Below are positions 36,378 through 45,033 of a stretch of 64,000 nt of DNA, one piece after another. The DNA comes from Pseudoxanthomonas sp. GM95 (GTDB taxonomy: Bacteria; Pseudomonadota; Gammaproteobacteria; Xanthomonadales; Xanthomonadaceae). The notes below the pieces were generated by a model. It was not told where the DNA came from. It worked only from the letters and a program-made list of their open reading frames with translations, and did no database searches. The number at the start of each line of letters is the position of its first letter. The first letter of the stretch is position 1. The position numbers and the translations under genes are program-made. The stretch is taken from positions 1,178,001 through 1,242,000 of the forward strand of contig NZ_FOAX01000001.1 of assembly GCF_900109775.1 (NCBI RefSeq), given 5' to 3'.

Positions 36378-37477
36378 GCCAGCCTGATGTGAAACAACGC
36401 GATTTGCTTGAGCTGGTGCGTCCCGACCTGCGCGGTTTCGGCGGCTACAAGTCGGCGCGCACCGAAGACCTGCGCGGTGACGTCTGGCTCAACGCCAACG
36501 AAAGCGCGTGGAGCAATCCGGCCGATGCCAATGCGACCTCGCGTCGCTATCCCGATCCGCAGCCGGTCGCGTTGAAGGCTGCGCTGTCCAGCCTGTATGG
36601 CTGCGCGCCGGACGAGCTGCTGATCGGCCGCGGCAGCGACGAAGCCATCGATCTGCTGGTGCGCACGCTGTGCGTGGCCGGGCAGGACGCGGTGGTCGCG
36701 ACGCCGCCGGTGTTCGGCATGTACGCCGTCAGTGCGCGCCTGCAGGACGCGAAGCTGATCGCCGTGCCGCTGATTGATGGGCCGGAAGGCTTCGCGCCGG
36801 ATCTCGACGCGATTGCCAACGCGGTGCTGGAGCAGGGCGCGAAGCTCGTGTTCCTGTGCTCGCCAGCCAATCCGACCGGCGCGGCGATTCCGCTGGCGCA
36901 GATTGAAGCGCTGCTGCAGACGTTGCAGGGCAGGGCGCTGGTGGTGGTGGATGAAGCCTATGGCGAATTTTCGGATGTGCCGTCGGCCACCACGCTGCGC
37001 GTGCGCTATCCGGAAGTGGCCGTGCTGCGCACGCTGTCCAAGGCACACGCGCTGGCTGCGGCGCGCGTGGGTGTGGTGATCGCCGATCCGCGCTTGATTG
37101 CGGTCCTGCGCGCCTGCCAGGCGCCGTATCCGGTGCCGACGCCGTGCGCCGAGCTGGCGGTCGCTGGGCTTTCGCCGAGCGCGCTGGCGGCGACCAGGGC
37201 GCGCATCGCCACCGTGATCGAGGAGCGCGCGCGCCTGGCATCCGCGCTGTCGGTGCTGCCCGGCGTGCGGCGCGTCTACGCGTCCGATGCGAATTTCCTG
37301 CTGCTGCGTTTCGCCGATGCGGAAGCAGCGTTCCGTGCGCTGCTCGCCGCTGGTGTGGTGGTGCGCGACCAGCGCTCTGCGCCACAACTCGATGATGCGC
37401 TGCGAATCACCATCGGCACGCCGGAGCAGAATGCCCGCGTCCTTGCCGCATTGAACGCACAGACGGTGGCCGCATGA
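36374..37477 (+). CDS. hisC: Histidinol-phosphate aminotransferase
   Basis: The protein has 367 residues, PLP fold type I. It transaminates imidazole acetol phosphate with glutamate. [10 protein letters not shown] is the N-terminal substrate loop, SPANPTG holds Asn166, [10 protein letters not shown] holds Asp193, and the PLP lysine is Lys223 in [14 protein letters not shown]. It overlaps hisD by ATGA and is followed by hisB with the same 4-nt overlap. Confidence 0.97.
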   Translation: MSQPDVKQRDLLELVRPDLRGFGGYKSARTEDLRGDVWLNANESAWSNPADANATSRRYPDPQPVALKAALSSLYGCAPDELLIGRGSDEAIDLLVRTLCVAGQDAVVATPPVFGMYAVSARLQDAKLIAVPLIDGPEGFAPDLDAIANAVLEQGAKLVFLCSPANPTGAAIPLAQIEALLQTLQGRALVVVDEAYGEFSDVPSATTLRVRYPEVAVLRTLSKAHALAAARVGVVIADPRLIAVLRACQAPYPVPTPCAELAVAGLSPSALAATRARIATVIEERARLASALSVLPGVRRVYASDANFLLLRFADAEAAFRALLAAGVVVRDQRSAPQLDDALRITIGTPEQNARVLAALNAQTVAA

Positions 37478-38550
37478 GCCAGAAGATTCTTTTCGTCGAT
37501 CGCGACGGCACGCTCATCGAAGAGCCGGCCGATTTCCAGATCGACGCCTACGAGAAGCTGCGCTTCGTCAAAGGCGTGATCCCGGCGATGCTGAAGCTGC
37601 GCGATGCCGGCTTCCAGTTCGTCATCGTCACCAACCAGGACGGGCTGGGCTCCGAGGGCTATCCGCGCGAGAGTTTCGATGGCCCCAACGACCTGATGCT
37701 GCAGATTTTCGAAAGCCAGGGCATCACCTTTCGCGAGGTGCTGGTGGACTGCAGCTGGCCGGCCGACAAGGCGCCCACGCGCAAGCCAGAGCTTGGCCTG
37801 GTGATGCATTACCTGCGCGATCGCGGCATCGACCTGGATGGTTCGGCGATGGTCGGCGACCGCGAAACCGACATCCGCTTTGCCGAGAACCTGGGCATCC
37901 GCGGCTTCCAGCTCAAGACCGCGCAATTCGGCGGCGAGTGGGACTGGGCCGGCATCGCGCATGCGCTGGCCGATGCGCCGCGCACGGCCAGCGTGCGGCG
38001 CAGAACGAAGGAAACCGACATCCGCGTCGAGGTCGACCTGGACAAGGTCGCCGAGCCGAAGATCCACACCGGCCTGCCGTTCTACGACCACATGCTGGAG
38101 CAGATCGGCAAGCACGGCGGCTTCGCGCTGGAGATCGAGACCACCGGCGACCTGCACATCGACGAGCACCACACCATCGAGGACACCGCGCTGGCCTTGG
38201 GCGAAGCCTTGAAGCAGGCGCTGGGCAACAAGCACGGCATCGGCCGCTACGGCTTCACGCTGCCGATGGACGAGACGCTGGCGCAGGTCGCGCTGGATTT
38301 CTCGGGGCGTCCGTACCTGGTGTTTGATGGAACGTTCCAGCGTGAGCGCGTTGGCGATATGCCGACCGAGCTGGTCGAGCATTTCTTCCGTTCGCTGTGC
38401 GATTCGGCCGGCGTCAACATCAACGTGCAGGTACGCGGTGACAACGATCACCACAAGATCGAAGGCAGCTTCAAGGCGCTGGCGCGTGCGTTGCGCCAGG
38501 CGATCAAGCGCGAAGGCTCCGAACTGCCCTCGACCAAGGGCGCGCTGTGA
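37474..38550 (+). CDS. hisB: Bifunctional histidinol-phosphatase / imidazoleglycerol-phosphate dehydratase
   Basis: The protein has 358 residues. The N-terminal HAD phosphatase (about 1-165) has the nucleophile motif FVDRDGTL (Asp9, Asp11). The C-terminal IGPD domain (about 168-358) has the metal-binding histidine motifs [34 protein letters not shown] and [18 protein letters not shown]. The fused form is typical of gammaproteobacteria. The start overlaps hisC as ATGA. Confidence 0.97.
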   Translation: MSQKILFVDRDGTLIEEPADFQIDAYEKLRFVKGVIPAMLKLRDAGFQFVIVTNQDGLGSEGYPRESFDGPNDLMLQIFESQGITFREVLVDCSWPADKAPTRKPELGLVMHYLRDRGIDLDGSAMVGDRETDIRFAENLGIRGFQLKTAQFGGEWDWAGIAHALADAPRTASVRRRTKETDIRVEVDLDKVAEPKIHTGLPFYDHMLEQIGKHGGFALEIETTGDLHIDEHHTIEDTALALGEALKQALGNKHGIGRYGFTLPMDETLAQVALDFSGRPYLVFDGTFQRERVGDMPTELVEHFFRSLCDSAGVNINVQVRGDNDHHKIEGSFKALARALRQAIKREGSELPSTKGAL

Positions 38551-39149
38551 CGCGGCTGGCCTTGATCGACGCCGGTGGCGCCAACATCGGCTCGGTGCGC
38601 TATGCGCTGAGCCGGCTGGGCGTCGAGGCCGAATTGACCACCGATGCCGAGGTGATCCTCAGTGCCGATCGCGTAATCCTGCCGGGCGTTGGCGCTGCGG
38701 CGCAGGTGATGGGCCGCTTGCGCGAGCTGCAGCTGGTCGAGGTCATCAAGACCTTGGATGCGCCGCTGCTGGGCGTGTGCGTCGGCATGCAGGTGCTGTT
38801 CGAACATTCCGAAGAAGACGACACCGCCTGCCTGGGCCTGCTGTCCGGCAAGGTTGCCAAGCTGCCGGTCAGCGCCGGCATCCGCGTGCCGCACATGGGC
38901 TGGAACACGCTGGCCGCCCGGCGCGAAGCCTCGCTCACACGCGATATCGGCGCGCAGGACCAGGCCTATTTCGTCCACAGCTACGCAGCGCCGGTCAGCG
39001 ACGACTGTCTGAGCAGTGCCACGCATGGGCAGGAATTTGCCGCCGTGGTGCAGCGCGGCCGCGTCGCCGGTGCGCAGTTCCATCCCGAGCGCTCGGCCGC
39101 GGTGGGCGCGCGCCTGCTGCAGAACTTCATCGAACACGGCCTGGCCTGA
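38547..39149 (+). CDS. hisH: Imidazole glycerol phosphate synthase, glutamine amidotransferase subunit
   Basis: The protein has 200 residues, a class I amidotransferase. The nucleophile is Cys78 in [12 protein letters not shown], with His179 and Glu181 in QFHPERS. It releases ammonia from glutamine and channels it into HisF. It starts at GTG 38547, overlapping the hisB stop (GTGA). Confidence 0.96.
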   Translation: MTRLALIDAGGANIGSVRYALSRLGVEAELTTDAEVILSADRVILPGVGAAAQVMGRLRELQLVEVIKTLDAPLLGVCVGMQVLFEHSEEDDTACLGLLSGKVAKLPVSAGIRVPHMGWNTLAARREASLTRDIGAQDQAYFVHSYAAPVSDDCLSSATHGQEFAAVVQRGRVAGAQFHPERSAAVGARLLQNFIEHGLA

Positions 39150-39171
39150 CGCCACGCCTGCAGGATCTGTC

Positions 39172-39933
39172 ATGACGCTTGCCACACCTTCCTTCGAGCT
39201 GTATCCGGCCATCGACGTGCGCGGCGGCCGCGTCGTGCGCCTGGCGCAGGGCGATTACGACCGCGAAACCAACTACGGCGACGATCCGCTCGCCGCCGCC
39301 CAGGCCTACGCCGCGCAAGGGGCGCGCTGGCTGCATCTGGTCGACCTGGATGCCGCACGCGCCGGCGGCTACACGTTGGCGCCGCTGCTGCAGCAGATCC
39401 GCGCGACTACCGGCTTGCAGGTGCAGACCGGCGGCGGCGTGCGCGGCCATCGCGATGTGCTGGCGTTGCTGGAAGCAGGCGCGTCGCGCGTGGTGATCGG
39501 TTCGCTGTCGGTGCGTGCGCCGCTGGAAGTGCTGGCGTGGCTGCAGGAATTCGGCCCCGAGCGCATCACCGTCGCACTGGACGCGCGCCAGGACGACGCT
39601 GGCGTATGGCAGTTGCCGATCCACGGCTGGACCGAAGGCTCCGGCGTGGCGCTGGACGAACTGGCCACGCGCTACGCCGATGCCGGCCTCCAGCAGTTGC
39701 TGTGCACCGATATCGCCCGCGACGGCATGCTGACCGGGCCGAACTTCGCGCTCTATCGCCACCTGGTCGCGCTGTTGCCGCAGGTGCAGGTGCAGGCCTC
39801 CGGCGGCGTGCACGCGGTGAGCGATGTCAGCCAGGCCAAAGCGGCTGGCTGCGGGGGCATCGTGCTGGGCCGTGCCTTGCTGGAAGGTCGCTTCACGCTG
39901 GAACAGGCCTTCGCGGAAGCTGCGTCATGCTGA
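39172..39933 (+). CDS. hisA: ProFAR isomerase (HisA)
   Basis: The protein has 253 residues, a (beta/alpha)8 barrel. It opens the ribose of ProFAR by an Amadori rearrangement. The first catalytic Asp is Asp15 ([14 protein letters not shown]) and the second is in [23 protein letters not shown] and SGGVHAVSD are phosphate-binding loops. It begins 22 nt after hisH and overlaps hisF by 7 nt. Confidence 0.97.
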   Translation: MTLATPSFELYPAIDVRGGRVVRLAQGDYDRETNYGDDPLAAAQAYAAQGARWLHLVDLDAARAGGYTLAPLLQQIRATTGLQVQTGGGVRGHRDVLALLEAGASRVVIGSLSVRAPLEVLAWLQEFGPERITVALDARQDDAGVWQLPIHGWTEGSGVALDELATRYADAGLQQLLCTDIARDGMLTGPNFALYRHLVALLPQVQVQASGGVHAVSDVSQAKAAGCGGIVLGRALLEGRFTLEQAFAEAASC

Positions 39934-40703
39934 GTCGGCGCATCGTGCCGTGCCTGGATGTGCGCGGCGGCCGCGTGGTCAAGGGCGTCAAGTTCCGCGA
40001 CCACATCGACATGGGCGACATTGCCGAACTCGCCTTGCGCTACCGCGATGCCGGCGCCGACGAACTGGTGTTCTACGACATCGGCGCGAGTCCGGAAGGC
40101 CGCTCGGTCGATTACGGCTGGGTGGAGAAAGTCTCGCGCCTGCTCGATATCCCGTTCTGCGTCGCCGGCGGCATCCGCAGCGTGGAGACCGCGCGTGCCG
40201 TGCTCAACGCCGGCGCGGACAAGGTGTCGATCAATACCCCGGCGCTGGAGCGACCTGCGCTGATCGGCGAACTGGCCACGGCTTTCGGCGTGCAGTGCGT
40301 GGTGGTCGGCATCGATTCGGTGCGTGAAGCCGATGGCGAATGGCGCGTGCGCAGCTATACCGGCGATCCGTCCAAGACCCGCGCCGAAGCGCTGCGCACC
40401 CTGGACTGGATCGTGCAGGCGCAGGACCTGGGCGCTGGCGAGATCGTGCTGAACTGCATGGACAGCGACGGCGTGCGCCGCGGCTACGATATCGAACAGC
40501 TCAAGGCGGCGCGTGCGTTGTGCCATGTGCCGCTGGTCGCTTCCGGCGGCGCGGGCTTGCCCGAACATTTCACCGCGGCGTTCAAGGACGCCGACGTGGA
40601 CGCGGCGCTGGCCGCCAGCGTCTTCCACAGTGGCGCCATCGCCATCCCCGATCTCAAGCGCACGCTGGCCGCCGATGGCATCGCCGTGCGCTTGGCCGCT
40701 TGA
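39927..40703 (+). CDS. hisF: Imidazole glycerol phosphate synthase, cyclase subunit
   Basis: The protein has 258 residues, barrel-related to HisA. Asp11 ([15 protein letters not shown]) is the catalytic acid, and the second Asp lies in VVVGIDSV. Phosphate loops are VAGGIRS and ASGGAG. It forms IGP and AICAR with ammonia from HisH. The ATG overlaps the hisA end. Confidence 0.97.
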   Translation: MLSRRIVPCLDVRGGRVVKGVKFRDHIDMGDIAELALRYRDAGADELVFYDIGASPEGRSVDYGWVEKVSRLLDIPFCVAGGIRSVETARAVLNAGADKVSINTPALERPALIGELATAFGVQCVVVGIDSVREADGEWRVRSYTGDPSKTRAEALRTLDWIVQAQDLGAGEIVLNCMDSDGVRRGYDIEQLKAARALCHVPLVASGGAGLPEHFTAAFKDADVDAALAASVFHSGAIAIPDLKRTLAADGIAVRLAA

Positions 40704-40724
40704 GCGGCCGCAACAGGAATCGAC

Positions 40725-41369
40725 ATGAGTCAGAACGAAACACTGGACTGGGCCAAGGGCGACGGGCTGCTGCCGGCCGTGGTGCAGGACGCCGACACGC
40801 TGCGTGTGCTGATGCTGGGGTACATGAATGCCGAGGCGTTGCAGGTCACGCGCGAGAGTGGCCACGTGACCTTTTTCAGCCGCAGCAAAGAGCGCCTGTG
40901 GACCAAGGGCGAGACCTCCGGGCATTTCCTGGACCTGGTCGACGTGCAGATCGACTGCGATGCCGACACGGTGCTGGTGCTGGCCCGTCCGCACGGCAAC
41001 ACCTGCCACCTGGACCGGGTGAGCTGTTTTCCCACAGCCCCTGGCGTGCAGGCTGATGCGGCGCAGGCACCGGGCGTGGCCGCCATCGCGTTTTTGGGCG
41101 AACTCGATACGTTGATCGCCACGCGTCATGCCGATCGTCCTGAGGGCAGCTACACGACCAAGCTGTTCGACGGCGGCATCCGCCGCATCGCGCAGAAGGT
41201 GGGCGAGGAGGGCGTGGAAACCGCGCTGGCCGCCGTGGCGCAGGAAGATGCGGACCTGCTCGGCGAAAGCGCCGACCTGCTGTATCACCTCACCGTGTTG
41301 CTGCGAGCGCGTGGGCTTTCGCTGGCCGACGCGGTGAACGTGTTGCAGGAACGCCATCGCCCGCGTTGA
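40725..41369 (+). CDS. hisI: Bifunctional phosphoribosyl-AMP cyclohydrolase / phosphoribosyl-ATP pyrophosphatase
   Basis: The protein has 214 residues. The N-terminal HisI part (about 1-110) carries the zinc motifs with IDCDADTVLVLARPHGNTCHLD (split); the C-terminal HisE part (about 115-205) has KVGEEGVETALAAV for Mg-nucleotide binding. It does steps two and three of histidine synthesis. It is the last gene of the operon and is followed by about 600 nt without a gene; no clear terminator was found directly after it. Confidence 0.97.
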   Translation: MSQNETLDWAKGDGLLPAVVQDADTLRVLMLGYMNAEALQVTRESGHVTFFSRSKERLWTKGETSGHFLDLVDVQIDCDADTVLVLARPHGNTCHLDRVSCFPTAPGVQADAAQAPGVAAIAFLGELDTLIATRHADRPEGSYTTKLFDGGIRRIAQKVGEEGVETALAAVAQEDADLLGESADLLYHLTVLLRARGLSLADAVNVLQERHRPR

Positions 41370-41985
41370 TGCGGTGCAGGGCGTAACCGCTTTCAGTGCG
41401 CGCGTTGATTGTTAGATCGTCGCGCCGTCGTGCGCGGCGATGTCCTGTCGTTGACTGCCTTTCTCGATCCGCTAACGCCATGCGGCTTGGAAGCCTTGTC
41501 TCGTGCGGGCGAACACGGCGTGTTGCATGTCTGCGTAGGCGTGCGTGGGTCGACCGCACTGCATGGGTGCATTGATTTCACGAAAATTCCGATGAAACGT
41601 GGACTTTGACGCCGGTTGTCCAGCCGCGTGTCGTCGCGCTTCGCCTTGTCGTTGTCATCAAGGTCGCCAGGCGCACGTGATCGCGTCGTATCAATTCCGT
41701 CCGAAGAAACCTTCTGTCTGCGGCTTGCGCGCTGCAAGACAGCGCATGTCCGAAATACCCCATCTTCAAGTCGCGCGAAACGTCATTGGGATTGAGTCGT
41801 CAGTTCAGCAATTCTGCAATTGACAACGTTGTCTTCCGAATCGCACCGTCGCTTCGCCATGTGACAAACGTGACATCGGCGGTCAAGCAGTCCAGCAGTG
41901 AACGGGTCTGGCCGACAGGGGGCGGGCCAGGCGATTCAAGCCAAGGCCGGCACCGATGCCAGGCCATCAGAACTGGAGAGACGCG
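41370..41985. other. Long intergenic region upstream of the chitinase
   Basis: About 616 nt hold no supported gene. Short open frames exist, but their composition (Ser/Arg-rich translations on the minus strand) is not protein-like. The part from about 41560 to 41890 is less GC-rich, as promoter regions are, and holds the LacI-type palindrome. No tRNA or transposase remnant was recognised. Confidence 0.6.
41820..41833 (+). promoter_or_regulatory. LacI-family type operator palindrome (NagR-like) with overlapping TTGACA
   Basis: GACAACGTTGTC at 41822-41833 is a perfect 12-bp palindrome with a central CG, the form of LacI-family operators; the TGACA(A)CGTTGTCA form is reported for N-acetylglucosamine repressors of the NagR type in proteobacteria. 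TTGACA at 41820-41825 overlaps it as a possible -35 box, but no good -10 box was found. It lies 152 nt before the chitinase start. Confidence 0.55.
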
Positions 41986-43320
41986 ATGTCCATCAGGAAC
42001 TCGACGCTGTGGTCGATGATCACCGCAGGCACGACCACCAGCATCCTCGGCACATTGGCCGCCGCCGCGGCCATCACGGTCGCCCCGGTCGCACCAGCCC
42101 AGGCGCAGGCTGCATGCGCGGCGGCCTGGAGCGCCGGCACGGTCTACAACGGCGGCAACACCGCCAGCGAGAACGGCACCAACTACGTCGCCAACTGGTG
42201 GACCCAGGGCGACGATCCTGCCACGCACAGTGGGGCAACAGGATCGGGCCAGCCGTGGACCTCGCAGGGCGCGTGCAGCGGCACCGGCGGAGGCGGGGAC
42301 GACGGCGGTGGCGATGACGGCGGTGGTGATGGTGGCAACGGCGGCACGCCGACGCCGCCGACCTTCAGCAGCTTCGTGTTCAGTCCGTACAAGGACATCA
42401 CGATCAACCTCAACTGGAACAACAACGTCATGCAGACCAAGGTGACCGGATCGGCGATCCCGGTGGCCGGCGCGGGCAGCCTGTTGTCGACCAGCCTCAC
42501 CAACCTGGACACGCTGACGCTGGCCTTCGCCACCGGTGAATGTGGCAGCGAAACCTGGGGCGGCGTTTCGGCCGATGCCTTCAAGAGTGCCAACATCGCC
42601 ACGCTGGATAGCGCGGGCGTGGGCTACATCATCTCCACCGGCGGCGCGTCGGGCACGTTCACCTGTTCCAGCGCGCAGGGCCTGACCAACTTCATCAACC
42701 GCTACTACTCCTCGCACATGGTGGGCGTGGACTTCGACATCGAAGGCGGCCAGACCCAGGCGCAGACCGATTCGCTGGTGGCGGCGGTGGCCGCGGTGCA
42801 GAGCCAGTTCCCGACACTGCGCTTCTCCTTCACCGTGGCCACGCTGGCCGCGTCCGACGGCAGCTACGGCGGCGTCAACGCGCTGGGCAACCAGGTGATC
42901 GAAGCGGTGATGGCCGCCGGCATCCAGCACTACACCATCAACCTGATGGTGATGGATTTCGGCCGCGCGCAGGCGTCCAACTGCGTGCTCAAGAGCGACG
43001 GTCTGTGCGACATGGGGGCCTCGACGATCCAGGCGGTGGAGAACCTGCGTCACACCTACGGCATCGCGCCGGAGCACATCGAAGTGACGCCGATGCTGGG
43101 CCGCAACGATACGGCCGACGAGATCTTCACCCTGGACAACGTCGATACGGTCGCCCTGTATGCGGCACAGAACGGCCTGGCCGGCGTGCACCACTGGTCG
43201 CTGGATCGCGATACGCCGTGCGCTTCGCCGACCGATTCGGCCTCGCCGATCTGCAATTCATACAGCGGTCCGGGTGCACTGGATTACACCGAGCGCTTCC
43301 TCAACGACTTGGGCTATTGA
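41986..43320 (+). CDS. Secreted GH18 chitinase with N-terminal CBM5/12 chitin-binding module
   Basis: The protein has 444 residues. The signal peptide runs to about 42 (PVAPAQA). A small chitin-binding module of the CBM5/12 type follows (about 43-97; WSAGTVYNGGNTAS and VANWWTQGDDP), then a Gly/Asp linker (about 98-125) and the GH18 barrel. The catalytic signature is VGVDFDIE with Asp249, Asp251 and the acid Glu253; the outermost Asp of the usual DxxDxDxE is Val. Six or more Cys may form disulfides. GGAGAG precedes ATG 41986. It would degrade chitin outside the cell and feed the GH20 enzyme at 13 kb. Confidence 0.9.
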   Translation: MSIRNSTLWSMITAGTTTSILGTLAAAAAITVAPVAPAQAQAACAAAWSAGTVYNGGNTASENGTNYVANWWTQGDDPATHSGATGSGQPWTSQGACSGTGGGGDDGGGDDGGGDGGNGGTPTPPTFSSFVFSPYKDITINLNWNNNVMQTKVTGSAIPVAGAGSLLSTSLTNLDTLTLAFATGECGSETWGGVSADAFKSANIATLDSAGVGYIISTGGASGTFTCSSAQGLTNFINRYYSSHMVGVDFDIEGGQTQAQTDSLVAAVAAVQSQFPTLRFSFTVATLAASDGSYGGVNALGNQVIEAVMAAGIQHYTINLMVMDFGRAQASNCVLKSDGLCDMGASTIQAVENLRHTYGIAPEHIEVTPMLGRNDTADEIFTLDNVDTVALYAAQNGLAGVHHWSLDRDTPCASPTDSASPICNSYSGPGALDYTERFLNDLGY

Positions 43321-43351
43321 TCGGTTGAACTGAGATCAGGGATTTTCCCGG

Positions 43352-43384
43352 AGCCGGTGCGCGTGGGGCGCACCGGCTTTTTTT
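43352..43384 (+). terminator. Rho-independent terminator of the chitinase gene
   Basis: An 11-bp perfect stem AGCCGGTGCGC/GCGCACCGGCT with a GTGGG loop is followed by seven T. Confidence 0.95.
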
Positions 43385-43387
43385 ATG

Positions 43388-43415
43388 TGTGGGAGCCGCT
43401 CGAGCGGCTCCCACA
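43388..43415. repeat. Perfect 28-bp palindrome of the REP-like family
   Basis: The 14-bp arm TGTGGGAGCCGCTC is followed at once by its exact reverse complement. It starts 3 nt after the T-run of the chitinase terminator and lies 11 nt from the uraD stop. The arm has the same core as the repeat at 28408-28473. Confidence 0.85.
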
Positions 43416-43426
43416 AGAGTTCGTGG

Positions 43427-43936
43427 TCACTCAGACACCAGGTCCGCCAGCCGCAGCGCAGCGATCTTCTCGATCTGCGCCAGGCACGTCATGATTTCCG
43501 CATCAGTGTCATTGGCCACGCGTTCGCGCAGCGCGGCGATGATGCTGGCGCGGGTGTGGCCACGCACGGCGAGGATGAAGGGAAAGCCGTGCTGCGCGTG
43601 ATACGCGCGATTGAGTTCCACCAGCTCGGCGTATTCGTCCGGGCTGCACTGGTCCAGGCCGGCGCCGCGTTGTTCGCTGGCCGAAGAGTCAGTGAGTTCA
43701 CCGGCGATGGCGGCCTTGCCGGCCAGCTCAGGGTGCACGCGGATCAGGCCCAGCTGCGCGTCCAGGCCGGCATCGCGCACCACCGCGCACATCGCCTCGT
43801 GCAAAGCCGCGCGTGAGGGATAGGGCCGCGTGGCCGCCACGCCCGCGGGCACCCAAGGTGAGTGTTCGAAGATGCCTTCCAGTGCGCTGATGAAGGCATC
43901 GCGCGGCAGTGCGTTGAGGTCGGCCAAGGTGATCAT
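43427..43936 (-). CDS. uraD: OHCU decarboxylase
   Basis: The protein has 169 residues. It decarboxylates 2-oxo-4-hydroxy-4-carboxy-5-ureidoimidazoline to S-allantoin, the third step of urate breakdown. Family features: LNALPRDAFISALEGIFEHSPWV (two motifs), RPYPSRAALHEAM with the catalytic His, and GLIRVHPELAGKAA, EQRGAGLDQC, HGFPFILAVRGHTRASI. Its start overlaps the puuE stop (ATGA). It is the last gene of the leftward puuE-uraD pair. Confidence 0.95.
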   Translation of the reverse strand: MITLADLNALPRDAFISALEGIFEHSPWVPAGVAATRPYPSRAALHEAMCAVVRDAGLDAQLGLIRVHPELAGKAAIAGELTDSSASEQRGAGLDQCSPDEYAELVELNRAYHAQHGFPFILAVRGHTRASIIAALRERVANDTDAEIMTCLAQIEKIAALRLADLVSE

Positions 43937-44874
43937 GCGCCAGCCTCCACGAACGGATGGCGCTGCCGCCAGTGGTTGGCGATGTCGATGCGGCGACACA
44001 CCCACACGCGATCGTGCCTGGCGATATGGTCGAGGAACTTCTGCAGCGCCACGATCCGCCCCGGGCGGCCGAGCAGGCGGCAGTGCATGCCGATCGAGAG
44101 CATCTTCGGCGCGTCCTCGCCCTCGGCGTACAGGGCATCGAAGCTGTCGCGCAGGTACTCATAGAACTGCGTGGCCGTGTTGAACCCCTGCGGCGTGGCA
44201 AAGCGCATGTCGTTGGCATCCAGCGTGTACGGCACGACCAGATGCGGCTTTCGTTCGCCAGTCGAAGCTTCAACCTGGGTCCAGAACGGCAGGTCGTCAC
44301 CGTAGTAATCGGCGTCGTAGGCGAAGCCACCGTGCTCGACCACCAGCCGCCGCGTGTTCGGACTGTCGCGGCCGGTGTACCAGCCCAGCGGCGCGCTGCC
44401 GGTCAGGCGCGTATGCAGTGCGACCGCGCGTTCCAGGTGCGCGCGTTCCAGCTCGGGCGCCATGTCCTGGTAATGGATCCAGCGCCAGCCGTGGCTGGCG
44501 ATCTCGTGGCCCAGTTCCACGAAAGCCGCAGTGGCCTCGCGATGCCGCTCCAGCGCCATCGCCACGCCGAAGACGGTCAATGGCAGCTTGCGTTGCTCGA
44601 ACTCGCGCAGGATCCGCCACACGCCCGCGCGCGAACCGTATTCGTAGATCGACTCCATGCTCATGTGCCGCGCCGGATACGACGCGGCGCCGACGATCTC
44701 GGACAGGAACTGCTCCGAGCCCGCATCGCCATGCAGCACGTTGTTCTCGCCGCCTTCCTCGTAATTGAGCACGAACTGCACCGCGATCCGCGCGCCGCCA
44801 GGCCAATCGGCATGGGGCGGGTGACGGCCGTGGCCGATCAGGTCGCGGGGGTAGGGCGTCGAGGCGTCGGACAT
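43933..44874 (-). CDS. puuE: Allantoinase PuuE (polysaccharide-deacetylase-like)
   Basis: The protein has 313 residues. It belongs to the NodB-fold allantoinases, not related to the zinc amidohydrolase AllB. It hydrolyses allantoin to allantoate. Motifs: YPRDLIGHGRHPPHADWPGGARIAVQFVLNYEEGGE (two motifs), MESIYEYGSRAGVWRILREF, HEIASHGWRWIHYQD, GWYTGRDSPNTRRL and SIGMHCRLLGRPGR. ATG 44874 is chosen since the family starts MSD..YPRDLIG. It pairs with uraD by a 4-nt overlap. Confidence 0.95.
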   Translation of the reverse strand: MSDASTPYPRDLIGHGRHPPHADWPGGARIAVQFVLNYEEGGENNVLHGDAGSEQFLSEIVGAASYPARHMSMESIYEYGSRAGVWRILREFEQRKLPLTVFGVAMALERHREATAAFVELGHEIASHGWRWIHYQDMAPELERAHLERAVALHTRLTGSAPLGWYTGRDSPNTRRLVVEHGGFAYDADYYGDDLPFWTQVEASTGERKPHLVVPYTLDANDMRFATPQGFNTATQFYEYLRDSFDALYAEGEDAPKMLSIGMHCRLLGRPGRIVALQKFLDHIARHDRVWVCRRIDIANHWRQRHPFVEAGA

Positions 44875-44961
44875 CGGGTGCAGCCAGCGTGGGGATGGCC
44901 CCACTCTAGAAACAAGCGGCCGCGATGAGAAGTATTGGAAGACTTTCCTTGGCATGCGCCA

Positions 44962-44994
44962 ATAAAAACGCCTGGCGGGGTTACCGCCAGGCGT
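44962..44994 (-). terminator. Rho-independent terminator of the large TonB receptor gene
   Basis: On the minus strand an 11-bp perfect stem ACGCCTGGCGG/CCGCCAGGCGT with a 5-nt loop is followed by five T then ATT, 40 nt after the receptor stop. Confidence 0.93.
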
Positions 44995-45033
44995 CGTGGT
45001 TGCTTCAGGCCGCAGGGCCTTGGCAGGTATGGC

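Noticed and set aside
41393-41737. 114-codon open frame in the his-chitinase gap
   Set aside because: It has Arg/Ser/Thr-rich composition, no ribosome site and no recognisable domain.
42280-42350. Gly/Asp repeat in the chitinase as a tandem repeat or CRISPR-like array
   Set aside because: It is a short coding linker between the chitin-binding module and the catalytic domain.
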